Counted from the first letter of the stretch, positions 7,361 to 16,997 are shown. The stretch is DNA of 42,073 bases from Bacteroidales bacterium (GCA_035299085.1 DATGXG010000065.1:1-42073); one strand, 5' to 3'. Made by a program: numbers and translations. The notes: generated from the letters alone by a model not told the origin.

Positions 7361-9106
7361 ATGATGCAAGTAAAGAAAATTACAGCGTTCGTTTTTGGGT
7401 TGATGACTTGTTTTGGTTTATCAGCACAGCCTCTGGCCGACGGGCAGTCGAAATTCCTTGGATGTGCTTACAGCAGCAATCAAAGTACAAACTTTTCAAA
7501 ATACTGGAACCAGGTTACTCCCGAAAACGGGGGTAAGTGGGGCTCCGCCGAACCCCGACGCGATGCAATGAACTGGTCCGAAATGGATGTTGCTTATAAC
7601 CTGGCTGAAAGTAAAGGTTTTGCTTTCAAGGAACATACCCTTATATGGGGAAATCAGCAGCCGGGGTGGATGGAATCGCTTGACTCCGCTTCACAGCGTG
7701 AGGAAATTGAGGAATGGTTTTCACTTGTGGCGGCACGGTATCCGGGCATCGATTATATCGATGTGGTAAATGAGCCGCTGCATGCACCGCCAACAGGTGC
7801 CAATCATGGTAATTATATAAAAGCACTCGGAGGCAACGGATCCACGGGGTGGGATTGGGTGTTAACATCATTCAGGCTTGCCCGCCAATATTTTCCATGG
7901 GCCAAACTCCTCATTAACGAATACAGTGTCACAAATAATCTGTCCAGTGCACAGCAATACAAACAGCTCATCAGTCTTCTCCAGGCCGACAGCCTGATTG
8001 ATGGCATCGGTATCCAGGGCCACGCATTCAGCACGTATGGAGTTTCTCCCGATCTGACGCGGTCCTGCCTTGATTTACTTGCTTCAACCGGTTTGCCGAT
8101 ATATATTTCAGAACTGGATATTGACGGAACCTCTGATCTGGTTCAGCTAAGGGAATACATGCGTGTTTTCCCCGTATTCTGGCAACATCCTGCAGTCCAG
8201 GGTATCACAATGTGGGGTTTCCGTTATGGCCTGTGGAGAACAAATGAAGGCGCATACCTTGTAAACCAGGCGGGTACTGAGCGGGCTGCATTCACCTGGC
8301 TAAAAGCATACATAAACGATACACTGACACTTTCATCCTCAATAACTCTTTCTGCAAAGGATGACACAGATACCCTTTACCTTGATGAAACTCTTCAGTA
8401 CACGGCAACTGTATTGCCGTTAAATACCACTATTAAAACGGTTTCTTTTACTGTGAGCCCGACCAGCGCAGCATCCATCAGTGCCACGGGGTTGTTGACT
8501 CCTGTTACGACCGGCATTGTAACTGTCAGGGCCACTACATGGGATAAAGGCAGAACTACATACAAGAATCTGGTAATCCTTAAAAGGCCTGTGGACAGCA
8601 TTTCGATATCCATTCCCAATGGGAAGGACACCATTACCCTGGCCGAAACCCTACAACTGCATGCCGGGGTATGGCCAGCAAACGCGGCAGACACACTCAT
8701 TACATGGAAAGTTATTCAGCCTGAACTTGCCACAATTAGTGCTGAAGGCTTGCTGACACCTGTTACAACAGGCACGGTTACTGTGGTTGCCAGGGCACAT
8801 GATGGTTCGGGTGCCACCGATACGGTGTATATTACATTGGTTGATCCTACAGTTGCAGAAAAGATACAGGCGGAAGCAATATCCGTATATCCAAACCCGG
8901 TTAATAACGGACGTTTTATCTTAACCGGAATTGCCGGCGCAAAGGAAATATTAATTTCCGATTTAAACGGAAGGAATATCGCTCATATCGAAAGCAATGG
9001 AGATGATAACAGGGTAATAGAAACAAGGTCCGACTGGCATGGACTTTATGTAATCACTGTTTCAGGAAACCATTTTTCGGTTCACCGCAAAATAGTGATT
9101 CCATAA
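7361..9106 (+). CDS. Secreted GH10 endo-beta-1,4-xylanase with two Ig-like (BIG2) domains and T9SS tail
   Basis: Extracellular or surface enzyme predicted to cleave xylan backbones. A signal peptide (about 1-22) is followed by a GH10 catalytic domain (about 25-320). The general acid/base is Glu138 in YIDVVNEPLH and the nucleophile Glu251 in IYISELDIDG. WNQVTPENGGKWGS and HTLIWGNQQPGW are the usual subsite motifs. Two Ig-like BIG2 repeats follow (about 333-415 and 420-495), each ending in a GLLTPVTTG turn. From about 507 on comes a type A T9SS sorting domain (VYPNPVNNGRF... ending HRKIVIP). The two ATGs in tandem at the start are equivalent choices. The last 45 bp overlap the 3' end of the convergent DUF4105 gene. 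No other glycan-degradation gene is adjacent. Confidence 0.93.
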   Translation: MMQVKKITAFVFGLMTCFGLSAQPLADGQSKFLGCAYSSNQSTNFSKYWNQVTPENGGKWGSAEPRRDAMNWSEMDVAYNLAESKGFAFKEHTLIWGNQQPGWMESLDSASQREEIEEWFSLVAARYPGIDYIDVVNEPLHAPPTGANHGNYIKALGGNGSTGWDWVLTSFRLARQYFPWAKLLINEYSVTNNLSSAQQYKQLISLLQADSLIDGIGIQGHAFSTYGVSPDLTRSCLDLLASTGLPIYISELDIDGTSDLVQLREYMRVFPVFWQHPAVQGITMWGFRYGLWRTNEGAYLVNQAGTERAAFTWLKAYINDTLTLSSSITLSAKDDTDTLYLDETLQYTATVLPLNTTIKTVSFTVSPTSAASISATGLLTPVTTGIVTVRATTWDKGRTTYKNLVILKRPVDSISISIPNGKDTITLAETLQLHAGVWPANAADTLITWKVIQPELATISAEGLLTPVTTGTVTVVARAHDGSGATDTVYITLVDPTVAEKIQAEAISVYPNPVNNGRFILTGIAGAKEILISDLNGRNIAHIESNGDDNRVIETRSDWHGLYVITVSGNHFSVHRKIVIP

Positions 9107-10177
9107 TTCGAAAGGTTCCTTTGCCAGAACCAGCATGATGCCCAGTATCCAGGGGAGCAATGTGGTTGAAAATTCCTGGGGTAAATGATTGATGAAAATC
9201 AGGAACATCATCAAAAGAACCAGGTAGCCCAGGCGCAGGTATTTTCCAACCCGGTGTCTTTCTGTGACTAGTACAGGCAGAGCGGGCAGCAGCCATAGTA
9301 AATTCCAGTTAGCTTTCAGCGCCTGATTTACAGTAAGTATGTTTACCGTGAGCAGAATTAACCCTGTAATGGAAACACCGCCAAACAGGATATAAAAAAG
9401 GATTCGCCGGCTTAAGCGGGTTAACATCATAGCCAGGATAATACCGGTGATTATCCAGGGCCAGAGAGATGCCATTTTCCGGTTTTCATTATGGGGTATT
9501 ACGGTCAGCATGACTTTCTCATCCCTTACACTTCTTGATTGTTGGAGGCTTTTATAAATGTAATCGGGCAAAAACATGTAATCTGCCGGAGAAGCCTGTT
9601 TATCGGCATTTTTACCAAGGGCCAGGTTAATCCCCAGGTTTAGCCAGTACTTTTCTTTTATGTAGGGGATCAGTAAATCTCTTAACGAGGAACAGCAGAA
9701 ACCGGTTGAATCGGAAACCAGGCTGAATTTTTCAAGATAATCCCTTACCCGGGTTGCACAGTTGTCATAAAAGAAATCATAGCGGTAATATCGCTCATCC
9801 GACTGGTAGCAATGTTCAAGTTGCTGTTTTAAAAGGGTGGCCTCCTGATCGGAAAGGTTAAGCACCTGCTCCCGGGCTGTGCGTTGTTCAGTTTCGACCG
9901 AGTAAATAAAATCGTTATAGGGCACTACAGAAAGAAAATAATTGAGGTTACCCCTGATAAACTTCAGATAGAAAAAAGGATCATCAAAGTCAAATGTTCC
10001 GAAATTATAAACCCTGTCGGTTGCGGTAAAATTGTTTATTATCCGTATGGCGGTGTGACCGAAAACAGAATAGACATCCTTTCCCGGATCAACGGTTATA
10101 ACTGAAACGGTAAGATTGCCGGCACGTACAGGAATCAGGAATACCAGGAACAACAGTCCCGGCAGTAATTTTTTCAT
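9062..10177 (-). CDS. DUF4105 (Lnb N-terminal periplasmic domain-like) membrane protein
   Basis: The start is set at the ATG 10177, giving MKKLLPGLLFLVFLIPVRAG, a proper signal peptide. The frame remains open back to a TTG at 10216, but that extension is written by a repeat. The 371-residue product has an extracytoplasmic domain with the DUF4105 signatures VYSVFGHTAIRI and YRYDFFYDNCATRVRDYL (a Cys/His papain-like arrangement of the NlpC/P60-related Lnb domain), then about four transmembrane segments in the last 140 residues. Proteins of this type are common in Bacteroidota and of unproven function, with peptidase or envelope maintenance proposed. Its 3' end overlaps the xylanase 3' end by 45 bp on the opposite strand, and both C-termini look intact. 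Confidence 0.85.
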   Translation of the reverse strand: MKKLLPGLLFLVFLIPVRAGNLTVSVITVDPGKDVYSVFGHTAIRIINNFTATDRVYNFGTFDFDDPFFYLKFIRGNLNYFLSVVPYNDFIYSVETEQRTAREQVLNLSDQEATLLKQQLEHCYQSDERYYRYDFFYDNCATRVRDYLEKFSLVSDSTGFCCSSLRDLLIPYIKEKYWLNLGINLALGKNADKQASPADYMFLPDYIYKSLQQSRSVRDEKVMLTVIPHNENRKMASLWPWIITGIILAMMLTRLSRRILFYILFGGVSITGLILLTVNILTVNQALKANWNLLWLLPALPVLVTERHRVGKYLRLGYLVLLMMFLIFINHLPQEFSTTLLPWILGIMLVLAKEPFELWNHYFAVNRKMVS

Positions 10178-10196
10178 TAATTCGTTAATTACGGAA

Positions 10197-10254
10197 ATGC
10201 CAGGCGAAGTTTTCAACTTCGTCTGTACGGAACTTCACAGACTTCGCCTGGCAT
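10197..10254. repeat. Dispersed palindromic element (GCCAGGCGAAGT type)
   Basis: Perfect 14-bp arms ATGCCAGGCGAAGT (10197-10210) and ACTTCGCCTGGCAT (10241-10254) enclose a smaller hairpin around GAAGTTTTCAACTTC. It lies between two minus-strand genes, so as RNA it could act as an attenuator or processing site for the DUF4105 message, but no T-run follows and a terminator is not supported. Confidence 0.8.
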
Positions 10255-10285
10255 TTTCGATGAGTTTAATTCTACTGTTGTAAAA

Positions 10286-11089
10286 TTAACTCTTCTTTGC
10301 CGGAATATAAAAGTCGTCAGCCGTTAGTCCGCATTTTTTTGCAACCGTTTTACTGTAGGCCAGTCTTCCGGCATTTGGACTCCGTGAATCGGATCCGAAA
10401 GTAAATTTCAATCCTTTCGCCCTGGCTTTGAGTATGAAATCCTCATGCGGGGTATGAGCCATATCATTGATCTCAATAGCAATATTCCTGGCTTTGGCAG
10501 CGTCAATGATACTGTTCATGCGCTCTTCGGTCCACAGGGTATAATAATCCCTCGCAATGCAAACCGGGAGGAATAGCGGCCAACCGAAAATATGGATGGG
10601 TTCGTTGTGAAGGATATTGAGGCAATGTTCCATATACCGTTTCATGAAATCCTCAGTATCCTCAACATAGGTATCAAACTCCCATATCCTCATGTAATCC
10701 CCGTTTGGCATCGGAATGGTTTGCGGGTCCATCAGCACATAATCAAGTTTTGCCAGTACTTCAGGCGAAAATCGTTTCTGCCATCCCGTAATCATAGGCT
10801 GTAAGCCTTTATAAACGGGGTATTTTTCCAGTTTTTCGATATATGCCACCATGTCGGCATCATTTTTAAGCGCCCAGTCAGCAGGATGATCCACGATTCC
10901 AAATTTTACATTCCTTTCCTTAGCGATTTTCATAATCGCGTCTAATGTAAACTCGTTGGTAGTATGCACGTGCAGGTCAACAAGCGGGAAAGGATATTCC
11001 TCAGTTGTAGTACATTTTGTAAGCAAGGGAGCAGCAGCAATCAAACCGGCGGCAACACCGGCCTCTTTAATAAAGGTTCTTCTTTTCAT
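10286..11089 (-). CDS. PHP-family metal-dependent phosphoesterase-like protein with Tat-type leader
   Basis: The 267-residue product starts MKRRTFIKEAGVAAGLIAAA, a twin-arginine (RRTFIK) leader, so it is probably exported folded. The PHP domain begins with VDLHVHTTNEF (His40, His42) and continues with FGIVDHPADW (Asp67, His68). The final metal motif, usually S-D-A-H, reads GSDSRSPNAGRL here: the last histidine is replaced by Arg, and the usual HP in the third motif reads IFGWPLF. It may therefore bind fewer metals or act on an unusual substrate. Cys26 follows Lys and is not a convincing lipobox. It is transcribed alone, with 218 bp of unremarkable AT-rich sequence upstream before the next divergent gene. 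Confidence 0.85.
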   Translation of the reverse strand: MKRRTFIKEAGVAAGLIAAAPLLTKCTTTEEYPFPLVDLHVHTTNEFTLDAIMKIAKERNVKFGIVDHPADWALKNDADMVAYIEKLEKYPVYKGLQPMITGWQKRFSPEVLAKLDYVLMDPQTIPMPNGDYMRIWEFDTYVEDTEDFMKRYMEHCLNILHNEPIHIFGWPLFLPVCIARDYYTLWTEERMNSIIDAAKARNIAIEINDMAHTPHEDFILKARAKGLKFTFGSDSRSPNAGRLAYSKTVAKKCGLTADDFYIPAKKS

Positions 11090-11307
11090 GGAAAATGGGT
11101 TTAAATAAGTTCTGATTAACCTCTAAATTATAAAAAATTAAGGCTTGTTAACGCTGAATCATGAGGAGTTATTTGATAATCGATAGATTCATTTATGTCA
11201 TTGATGGGATTGTGTTTGTCAATAATAATTTGACATTCACCGTAATCCTTCATAAATTATAAGAGATATAATCTGACAGAAATTTCTGAACCCATTAACC
11301 CTAAATC

Positions 11308-13629
11308 ATGACACCCATTTATAAAAAATGCAGGATACTTTTCCAATTCCTCGCTATTTGCCTGATCAGTTCAGGCATTTGGAATTCATGCCTGGCGCAG
11401 GGGACTATTTATGTGAGCGGTACCTATACCGGCAAAACCATATGGAATGCCGATACTGTAAAAGTAACAGGTTGGGTTTTAGCTGACACCCTGATTATTG
11501 AATCGGGAACGGTTGTTGAATTCCAGACAGAATATGGGTTATATGCACAAAAATATCTTTTTGCCAATGGGGCTGTTGGTGATACAATTTTTTTTACTAA
11601 AAAGGATACAACAGGTTTTTCAGATCCGAATTTGTCTACAGGAGGTTGGGGCGGAATAGGTGGGAGAACTGCTAAACTAAATTATTGCAGGATACAATAT
11701 GTGAAAAAATTTAATATAAATGGATCAGCGGTTAATGCTTCTTACTTACTTGATATGCAGAATAGTTGTATAACAAATAATTTCACAAATGGTATCTATC
11801 TGGAAAATAGCAAAATAAATATTAGTAACAGTTTAATAGCTAATAATCGCGGTTTGGGAATATATGGTTATCTCGGCCGTATATATTTATTTGGATGTAA
11901 AATCAGAAATAATACGGATGGAGGCGTTTTATCCCGAGAATCAGGTTGGTTATATGTTGATAATTCAACCATTGAATTAAATGGTCACTACGGGATCAGG
12001 TCTTCTGAAAATTACAGGCTCCGCATTAATAATTGCAGAATTCAAAACAATAATGGCAATGGAATAGAAGTCAATGATTTAGAAGCCATTTGGCGGGGTA
12101 TGGTTTCTAATAACATAATTCAATTCAATAATGGGTGTGGATTTACGGGAAGTATATGCGGTATTCACTTTGTCAATAATTTAATTTTGGGTAATAGCAA
12201 AGTCGGTATAAACCAAGGGAGTGGATTTGGAGCGGGAACGGTTTATATTAACAATACTATAATTAAAAATTCGATTGGAATTCAGCTGAATCAGAATCAT
12301 TTGAATATGTACAATTGCATTTGCCGGGATAATGGTCCGCAAAACATTCGTAGGGTCTTGCCGGAATACGGCGCTCTGTCTGGCAATATTTTTAATAGCA
12401 ATATTGAAGGAATTAACTCTGATGAGTTTAGCGGAGATTTCATAAATAATATTAATACCGATCCCCTGTTTGGGGATACATCAATCTATAATTTTCATTT
12501 GAAAGATAATTCACCTTGCATCAATGCTGGCAGGCTTGATACAACCGGCTTGTATATTTCAAGCACCGACCTGGACGGCAATCCGAGAATATTTGACGGA
12601 AAAATTGATATTGGGGCTTATGAGTACCAACAGGACAATTTCCATATATTGAAACAACCGGTCGGCGAATCGATATGCCAGAAAGCATCAGCTCTCTTTG
12701 AAACAATAGCCATTGGCGGCATACTGGGTTATCAGTGGCAGAAAAACGGGTCAGATATTCCTTCAGCCAACCAGGATACTTTTGCCATTGATACGGTAAC
12801 TCTGACTGACTCCGGTTATTATAACTGTATTATCATTGCCGATGACAAAACGGTAAGTACCGATACAGTCATTCTTTCCGTTCCGAATCCTGAACCACCC
12901 TCTTCAAACGATACAGCAATCTGTGAAGGGCAGGAAGTACCTGAATTGACAGCTCCAGGCGATGAGGTTACCTGGTACAGCGACGCTGAATTAACAAACG
13001 CTGTACATTCCGGAAATACATTTAACACCGGGCAATCACATCCGGGTCTTTATGTTTATTATGCCACTCAGGCGATTTCAGGATGTGAAAGTGCTGCGGG
13101 TATCATTACATTAAAAATACGCGAACTGCCGTTGATCAGCCTGGGAGAAGACTCGATTATAACCACTGATCAAAGTTTCGTTCTTGGTCCCTACCCGGAT
13201 AATTATTCCTACTTGTGGAATGATGGTTCTCAAAATTCAGGTTTTGAAATTTCAGGAAACGGTCTCGGAACCGGAAGTCATACCATAACGGTTGTTGTAA
13301 CTGATACGAACACCTGCAGGAATTCGGATACATTGATGGTTCATGTTGTTCCGATAACCGGCTTAGATGCATATCAGGATAACCGGTTGGATGTATTTCC
13401 GAATCCTACTCACGGGCTATTATATATTCAATTTATAGATATGGATGAAGAAGATTTAATAGTAAAGCTATATAATCAACAGGGCATTGAAGTTTTAAGC
13501 AATAAAGTACGAGTAGATCAAGGAGATAAAAAAGCGGAATTAAATCTGACATTATTTCCGCGGGGTATCTATTATTTGCAGATCATCACAAATCATAGTA
13601 AATACCTTGGTAAGGCTGTGGTGCAATAG
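11308..13629 (+). CDS. Secreted right-handed beta-helix protein with Ig-like domain and T9SS tail
   Basis: The 773-residue surface or extracellular protein starts with a signal peptide (about 1-31, ending SCLAQG). Residues about 35-390 are rungs of a parallel beta-helix rich in N-N-x-I-x-N patterns (NNRGLGIYG, NNGNGIEVND, NNGCGFTGS). They are closed by the conserved SPCINAGRLDTTG ... DLDGNPRIFDGKIDIGAYEY block (about 405-442) typical of choice-of-anchor beta-helix proteins. An Ig-like domain (about 448-530, ending SGYYNCII), a further Ig/PKD-like stretch (about 535-690) and a T9SS type A sorting domain (VFPNPTHGLLYIQF to the end) follow. Such proteins often bind or cleave polysaccharides, but no catalytic residues can be assigned, so enzyme activity is not claimed. 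Confidence 0.87.
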   Translation: MTPIYKKCRILFQFLAICLISSGIWNSCLAQGTIYVSGTYTGKTIWNADTVKVTGWVLADTLIIESGTVVEFQTEYGLYAQKYLFANGAVGDTIFFTKKDTTGFSDPNLSTGGWGGIGGRTAKLNYCRIQYVKKFNINGSAVNASYLLDMQNSCITNNFTNGIYLENSKINISNSLIANNRGLGIYGYLGRIYLFGCKIRNNTDGGVLSRESGWLYVDNSTIELNGHYGIRSSENYRLRINNCRIQNNNGNGIEVNDLEAIWRGMVSNNIIQFNNGCGFTGSICGIHFVNNLILGNSKVGINQGSGFGAGTVYINNTIIKNSIGIQLNQNHLNMYNCICRDNGPQNIRRVLPEYGALSGNIFNSNIEGINSDEFSGDFINNINTDPLFGDTSIYNFHLKDNSPCINAGRLDTTGLYISSTDLDGNPRIFDGKIDIGAYEYQQDNFHILKQPVGESICQKASALFETIAIGGILGYQWQKNGSDIPSANQDTFAIDTVTLTDSGYYNCIIIADDKTVSTDTVILSVPNPEPPSSNDTAICEGQEVPELTAPGDEVTWYSDAELTNAVHSGNTFNTGQSHPGLYVYYATQAISGCESAAGIITLKIRELPLISLGEDSIITTDQSFVLGPYPDNYSYLWNDGSQNSGFEISGNGLGTGSHTITVVVTDTNTCRNSDTLMVHVVPITGLDAYQDNRLDVFPNPTHGLLYIQFIDMDEEDLIVKLYNQQGIEVLSNKVRVDQGDKKAELNLTLFPRGIYYLQIITNHSKYLGKAVVQ

Positions 13630-13675
13630 ACAAAGAAAAAAGATACTCCCGGAGAAAAGGGTACTATGAAGTTTA

Positions 13676-13683
13676 TATCTTTG
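13676..13683 (+). promoter_or_regulatory. Candidate -7 promoter box (TATCTTTG)
   Basis: An exact TAnnTTTG match 22 bp before the carboxylesterase ATG, inside the 76-bp gap after the beta-helix gene. No clear -33 TTG accompanies it. Confidence 0.45.
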
Positions 13684-13705
13684 AAAAAAACACAACCCTA
13701 TTCTC

Positions 13706-15256
13706 ATGAAAGCACATATTTACATCACTGCTTTTTTTTTGGCCGCCTTTTTTTGTTTTACCGGATGTGACTCTGGTAAAGCAAAAGATCAAAAGCCGGT
13801 TGTAAAAACAACTTTTGGCGAAATTTCAGGAATTATTGACGATAGTGTCTATACTTTCAAAGGAATTCCTTATGCAAAAGCCGAAAGGTTTATGCCTCCG
13901 CAGGATCCGGATGCCTGGAAAGGCATTCTCGAATGCAGTGATTTTGGTCCGGCGGCCAGACAAATAGTTCCCTGGATTGCTGATTCCATGCAGGATGAGA
14001 AGAAACTCTTCAGCGTAAATGTTTGGACTCCCGGAATTATCGATGGCAAAAAGCGTCCTGTTATGGTATGGTTGCATGGAGGCGGATTTCACGTTGGAAG
14101 CAGCAACGATCCGATGACTTACGGAAAAGCCATGGCAAAAAAAGGTGATATTGTATTCGTATCTGTAAATCACCGGTTGAATATTCTTGGATTCCTTGAT
14201 TTATCGGCTTGCGGACCCAGGTATGCGCAATCGGCAAATGTTGGAATGCTCGACCTAGTAAAAGCCCTTGAATGGGTAAAGGCAAACATTGAGAATTTCG
14301 GCGGCAATCCTTCGGATGTTACCATTGTGGGCGAATCAGGTGGTGGCGGAAAAGTGGGTACACTGATGTGCATGCCGTCGGCAAAGGGCTTGTTTCAAAA
14401 AGCGATCATTCAGAGCGGAACCCTGCGAAATGTAATGACTAAAGAAAAATCACAGGCTCTGGGGCTGGCAGTGCTTGAAAATCTGGGCCTAACACCAAAT
14501 GATGCCGGCAAACTGGATACCATTTCATATGCGGTTCTTGTTAAAGCAGGAAATGACGCAATAACTAAAATTAACGGTCCCAGAAAACCCGGCTCACCAA
14601 CCATGTTTGGCTTCTCGCCTTCGGCCGACAGTGTTGTTTTGATGCAGCAACCGTTCAGTCCCGGTTTTGCTGATATTTCCAAGGATATTCCGCTGATGAT
14701 GGGCACCACATTCAATGAGCTCATGCCTGTTGTTTATGGGGAAAAGGACCTGACCATGGAAAAGGCAAAAGTTCGGCTGGCAAAAGAATATGGCAACAAA
14801 ACAAACCGGTATATTGAATTATTCTCCAAAGCCTATCCTGATTTTACCCCTCAGGATCTTCTTTCTATTGATAAGGTTTTCAGACCATTTACAATTCAAA
14901 CTGCAGATGCCCGGGCTATGCAGCAAGGAGCTCCCTTATATGTATATATGCTTGCATGGAAAAGTCCCGTTGACAGTGCATCAAAAGGATCTTTTCATGG
15001 CCTTGACATATCACTGGCATTTAATAATGTTGACCTGAGACCGGATTGGACAGGCAACTCAAAGGAGGCATGGATACTGTCTGATAAGATGAGTTCGGCC
15101 TGGCTCAATTTTATAAAAACGGGTAATCCCAATGTGGCAGGCGTATTACCTGAGTGGAAACCTTACACGGTTGAAAACGGTGAAACTATGTATTTCGACA
15201 ATGAATGCAAAATTGTCAATAATCACGACAGGGAACTGATGAATTTCATTTGGTAA
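13706..15256 (+). CDS. Type B carboxylesterase/lipase lipoprotein
   Basis: Alpha/beta hydrolase of the carboxylesterase family, 516 residues. The leader ends in CFTG-Cys21-DSG, a good lipobox, so it is predicted to be lipid-anchored in the envelope. The oxyanion-hole motif MVWLHGGGFHVGS (about 120-132), nucleophile elbow VGESGGGGK (Ser211), acidic residue Glu338 in GTTFNELMPV and His431 in SFHGLDISLAF complete a catalytic triad in normal order. Two features are typical of the family: TFKGIPYAKAERFMPPQ near the N-terminus, and EAWILSDKMSSAWLNFIKTGNPN near the end. It has its own -7 box upstream and its 3' end faces the barrel genes with a 16-bp gap. The ester substrate is not predictable; acetylated or feruloylated plant polysaccharide would suit the nearby xylanase but is speculation. 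Confidence 0.92.
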   Translation: MKAHIYITAFFLAAFFCFTGCDSGKAKDQKPVVKTTFGEISGIIDDSVYTFKGIPYAKAERFMPPQDPDAWKGILECSDFGPAARQIVPWIADSMQDEKKLFSVNVWTPGIIDGKKRPVMVWLHGGGFHVGSSNDPMTYGKAMAKKGDIVFVSVNHRLNILGFLDLSACGPRYAQSANVGMLDLVKALEWVKANIENFGGNPSDVTIVGESGGGGKVGTLMCMPSAKGLFQKAIIQSGTLRNVMTKEKSQALGLAVLENLGLTPNDAGKLDTISYAVLVKAGNDAITKINGPRKPGSPTMFGFSPSADSVVLMQQPFSPGFADISKDIPLMMGTTFNELMPVVYGEKDLTMEKAKVRLAKEYGNKTNRYIELFSKAYPDFTPQDLLSIDKVFRPFTIQTADARAMQQGAPLYVYMLAWKSPVDSASKGSFHGLDISLAFNNVDLRPDWTGNSKEAWILSDKMSSAWLNFIKTGNPNVAGVLPEWKPYTVENGETMYFDNECKIVNNHDRELMNFIW

Positions 15257-15272
15257 TCACGAACCGGTCAGG

Positions 15273-16073
15273 TCATTTTATTATCCACCTTATTCCTGCA
15301 TTAACGCCGATATGGCTGTAATCCACAGTGCCGTCATCTCCCCTTAAAATGTGGGGGTTGTCAGTTAAAGTTGAAAGCTTATCCACGCCATCCACATCGA
15401 ATTTTACGGTTTTCGATTCCTTATACCGGTATGATGTGTTAACCGCCATGAATTCGGCTGTAAATAAAACATGATCTTTTATGGGGTACATGATTCCGAT
15501 AGCGCCCCGGAACCCTGCATTCCAGTTTCCTGTATAAATTCTTTTCAACGACGTATTCTCAAGATACTCTTCAAGATTCTCGTTGGTGTATTTGTATGTA
15601 TAAAAGTTTGTATAAATGGTTTTCACAAAAAGTAAATTGACGCCGGCTTTTATATAGGGTGTCCATTTTCCGGCTTTGATACTATATACAAACATGGGGC
15701 TCAGTTGTACCGAAGCATTCCGCATGCGGGCGTCACCGTTAAGGCCGGTAAGATGAAGTCTGCTGTATTCCTGCTCAAAAAATTGTTTCCAGTTATGATC
15801 GGAATGCGATGTGGTGAAAAGGGCTGTTGAAGCCAGGAATTCGGCTGAGAGATGTTCATCGAGCCTGTACCCGGCTGAAAGATTTAAGTAAAGGCCCTTT
15901 CCATATGAAAACCTGATCCTATACATGCTTATGAGGTTGTCAGTTACTTCACGGTTTTGTTGGACTGAAGGATTGGTCGAAAAAGAATAACCCGAAGTAA
16001 ATTGAGCATAGAATTGGCCCTTTGCACCGGCAGTTGCCATAAAAAAAAGCACTATGTTCAAAAACCTCTTCAT
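15273..16073 (-). CDS. Outer-membrane beta-barrel protein (paralogue A)
   Basis: The 266-residue protein has a signal peptide (MKRFLNIVLFFMATAGAKGQ) and then alternating aromatic/polar strands throughout (FYAQFTSGYSFS, GLYLNLSAGYRLDEHLSAEF, TPYIKAGVNLLF, VLFTAEFMAVNTSY). It ends with a terminal strand VDYSHIGVNAGIRWIIK, as expected for an 8-12-stranded outer-membrane barrel. It begins 2 bp after the stop of the neighbouring barrel gene, which has a similar plan, so the two are likely a co-transcribed tandem duplicate that has diverged strongly. The role is unknown, and no transport or enzymatic motif is seen. Confidence 0.8.
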   Translation of the reverse strand: MKRFLNIVLFFMATAGAKGQFYAQFTSGYSFSTNPSVQQNREVTDNLISMYRIRFSYGKGLYLNLSAGYRLDEHLSAEFLASTALFTTSHSDHNWKQFFEQEYSRLHLTGLNGDARMRNASVQLSPMFVYSIKAGKWTPYIKAGVNLLFVKTIYTNFYTYKYTNENLEEYLENTSLKRIYTGNWNAGFRGAIGIMYPIKDHVLFTAEFMAVNTSYRYKESKTVKFDVDGVDKLSTLTDNPHILRGDDGTVDYSHIGVNAGIRWIIK

Positions 16074-16075
16074 GA

Positions 16076-16921
16076 TCAGAACGAATAGTTGATGTTAATT
16101 CCGCCATACATGCTGTTCAGCTTCAGGGTTTCTTTCAGACGCATCAGTGGTTTGTAGTAATTGGTATAGTAAGTATCATTCATATTATCATAATAGACTT
16201 GTTCATTGTCGATTTTTCGTTTATACACAATACTTTTAAGGTAACGGGGTAATTCATCCATATCCCAGTATGAAAAATTATCTTCTTTAAGGATGGCTTT
16301 CCGCGGTTTATAGAAAATATTTTCCACACCTGCCTCAATGGAGACGCCTACATGATTCAACAGCCTGTATTCGATTTCGGCACCAAAAGTATAGCCAAAA
16401 TCAAGGCTTTTGTTAAACATGAATGTGCGTCGTTTTTCTTCGAATATAATCGACTTACCCAGGGAGGTAACTCCTGCAACAAAACCGGCTTTTGCAGAAA
16501 ACGCGAAGTTTTTTCCAATTGGCTGCGACAGAACCAATGCAGGTATTGCATTTAAGACACGCAGTTGCCAGGCTGTGCTTCCGAGCGGGTAATTGGGTGA
16601 AACGCTGTCCGATTTTAACTGGTGGTTATTCCTGAAATAATCAAATCCTAATTCTATCGCAATATGTTCGTTAATCCTGAATCCGATATCTGCTCCATAA
16701 GACGTTCCCTTTGCCAGGGAGAATTTCTTGTTTTCCGTTATGACACTGGTATAGTAAACATCCGATCCAGTTAATATAAACATGTTGGCGGTAAAGAACT
16801 CCGGGGCTTTCTGATATGTAAGAGGTGTATGATACCTCAGATGAGGTTTCAGGTAGAAATGCTGGGAATAACTTAATCCGGATGATAAAATAAGAGATAC
16901 TATGAGACAAATTCGGACCAT
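16076..16921 (-). CDS. Outer-membrane beta-barrel protein (paralogue B)
   Basis: The 281-residue protein has a signal peptide (MVRICLIVSLILSSGLSYSQ) followed by barrel-like strands (GTSYGADIGFRINEHIAIELGFDYF, read as strand-turn-strand; FAFSAKAGFVAGV; FGYTFGAEIEYRLLNHVGVSIEAGVENIFY), and a last strand MYGGININYSF with terminal Phe, the classic outer-membrane insertion signal. The central region (about 185-255) is Tyr/Asp/Lys rich and probably a long extracellular loop. It is the promoter-proximal gene of the pair. No specific function can be assigned. Confidence 0.8.
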   Translation of the reverse strand: MVRICLIVSLILSSGLSYSQHFYLKPHLRYHTPLTYQKAPEFFTANMFILTGSDVYYTSVITENKKFSLAKGTSYGADIGFRINEHIAIELGFDYFRNNHQLKSDSVSPNYPLGSTAWQLRVLNAIPALVLSQPIGKNFAFSAKAGFVAGVTSLGKSIIFEEKRRTFMFNKSLDFGYTFGAEIEYRLLNHVGVSIEAGVENIFYKPRKAILKEDNFSYWDMDELPRYLKSIVYKRKIDNEQVYYDNMNDTYYTNYYKPLMRLKETLKLNSMYGGININYSF

Positions 16922-16997
16922 AATCAGGTGTGTATTATCAAAGTTACTTCAAATCTCACAGAATATGACCATTACGAATGAATTTAACCCTTTTTTT

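Noticed and set aside
10178..10216. Upstream extension of the DUF4105 gene from a TTG
   Set aside because: The extra residues are encoded by a dispersed palindrome and place sequence ahead of a good signal peptide starting at the ATG 10177.
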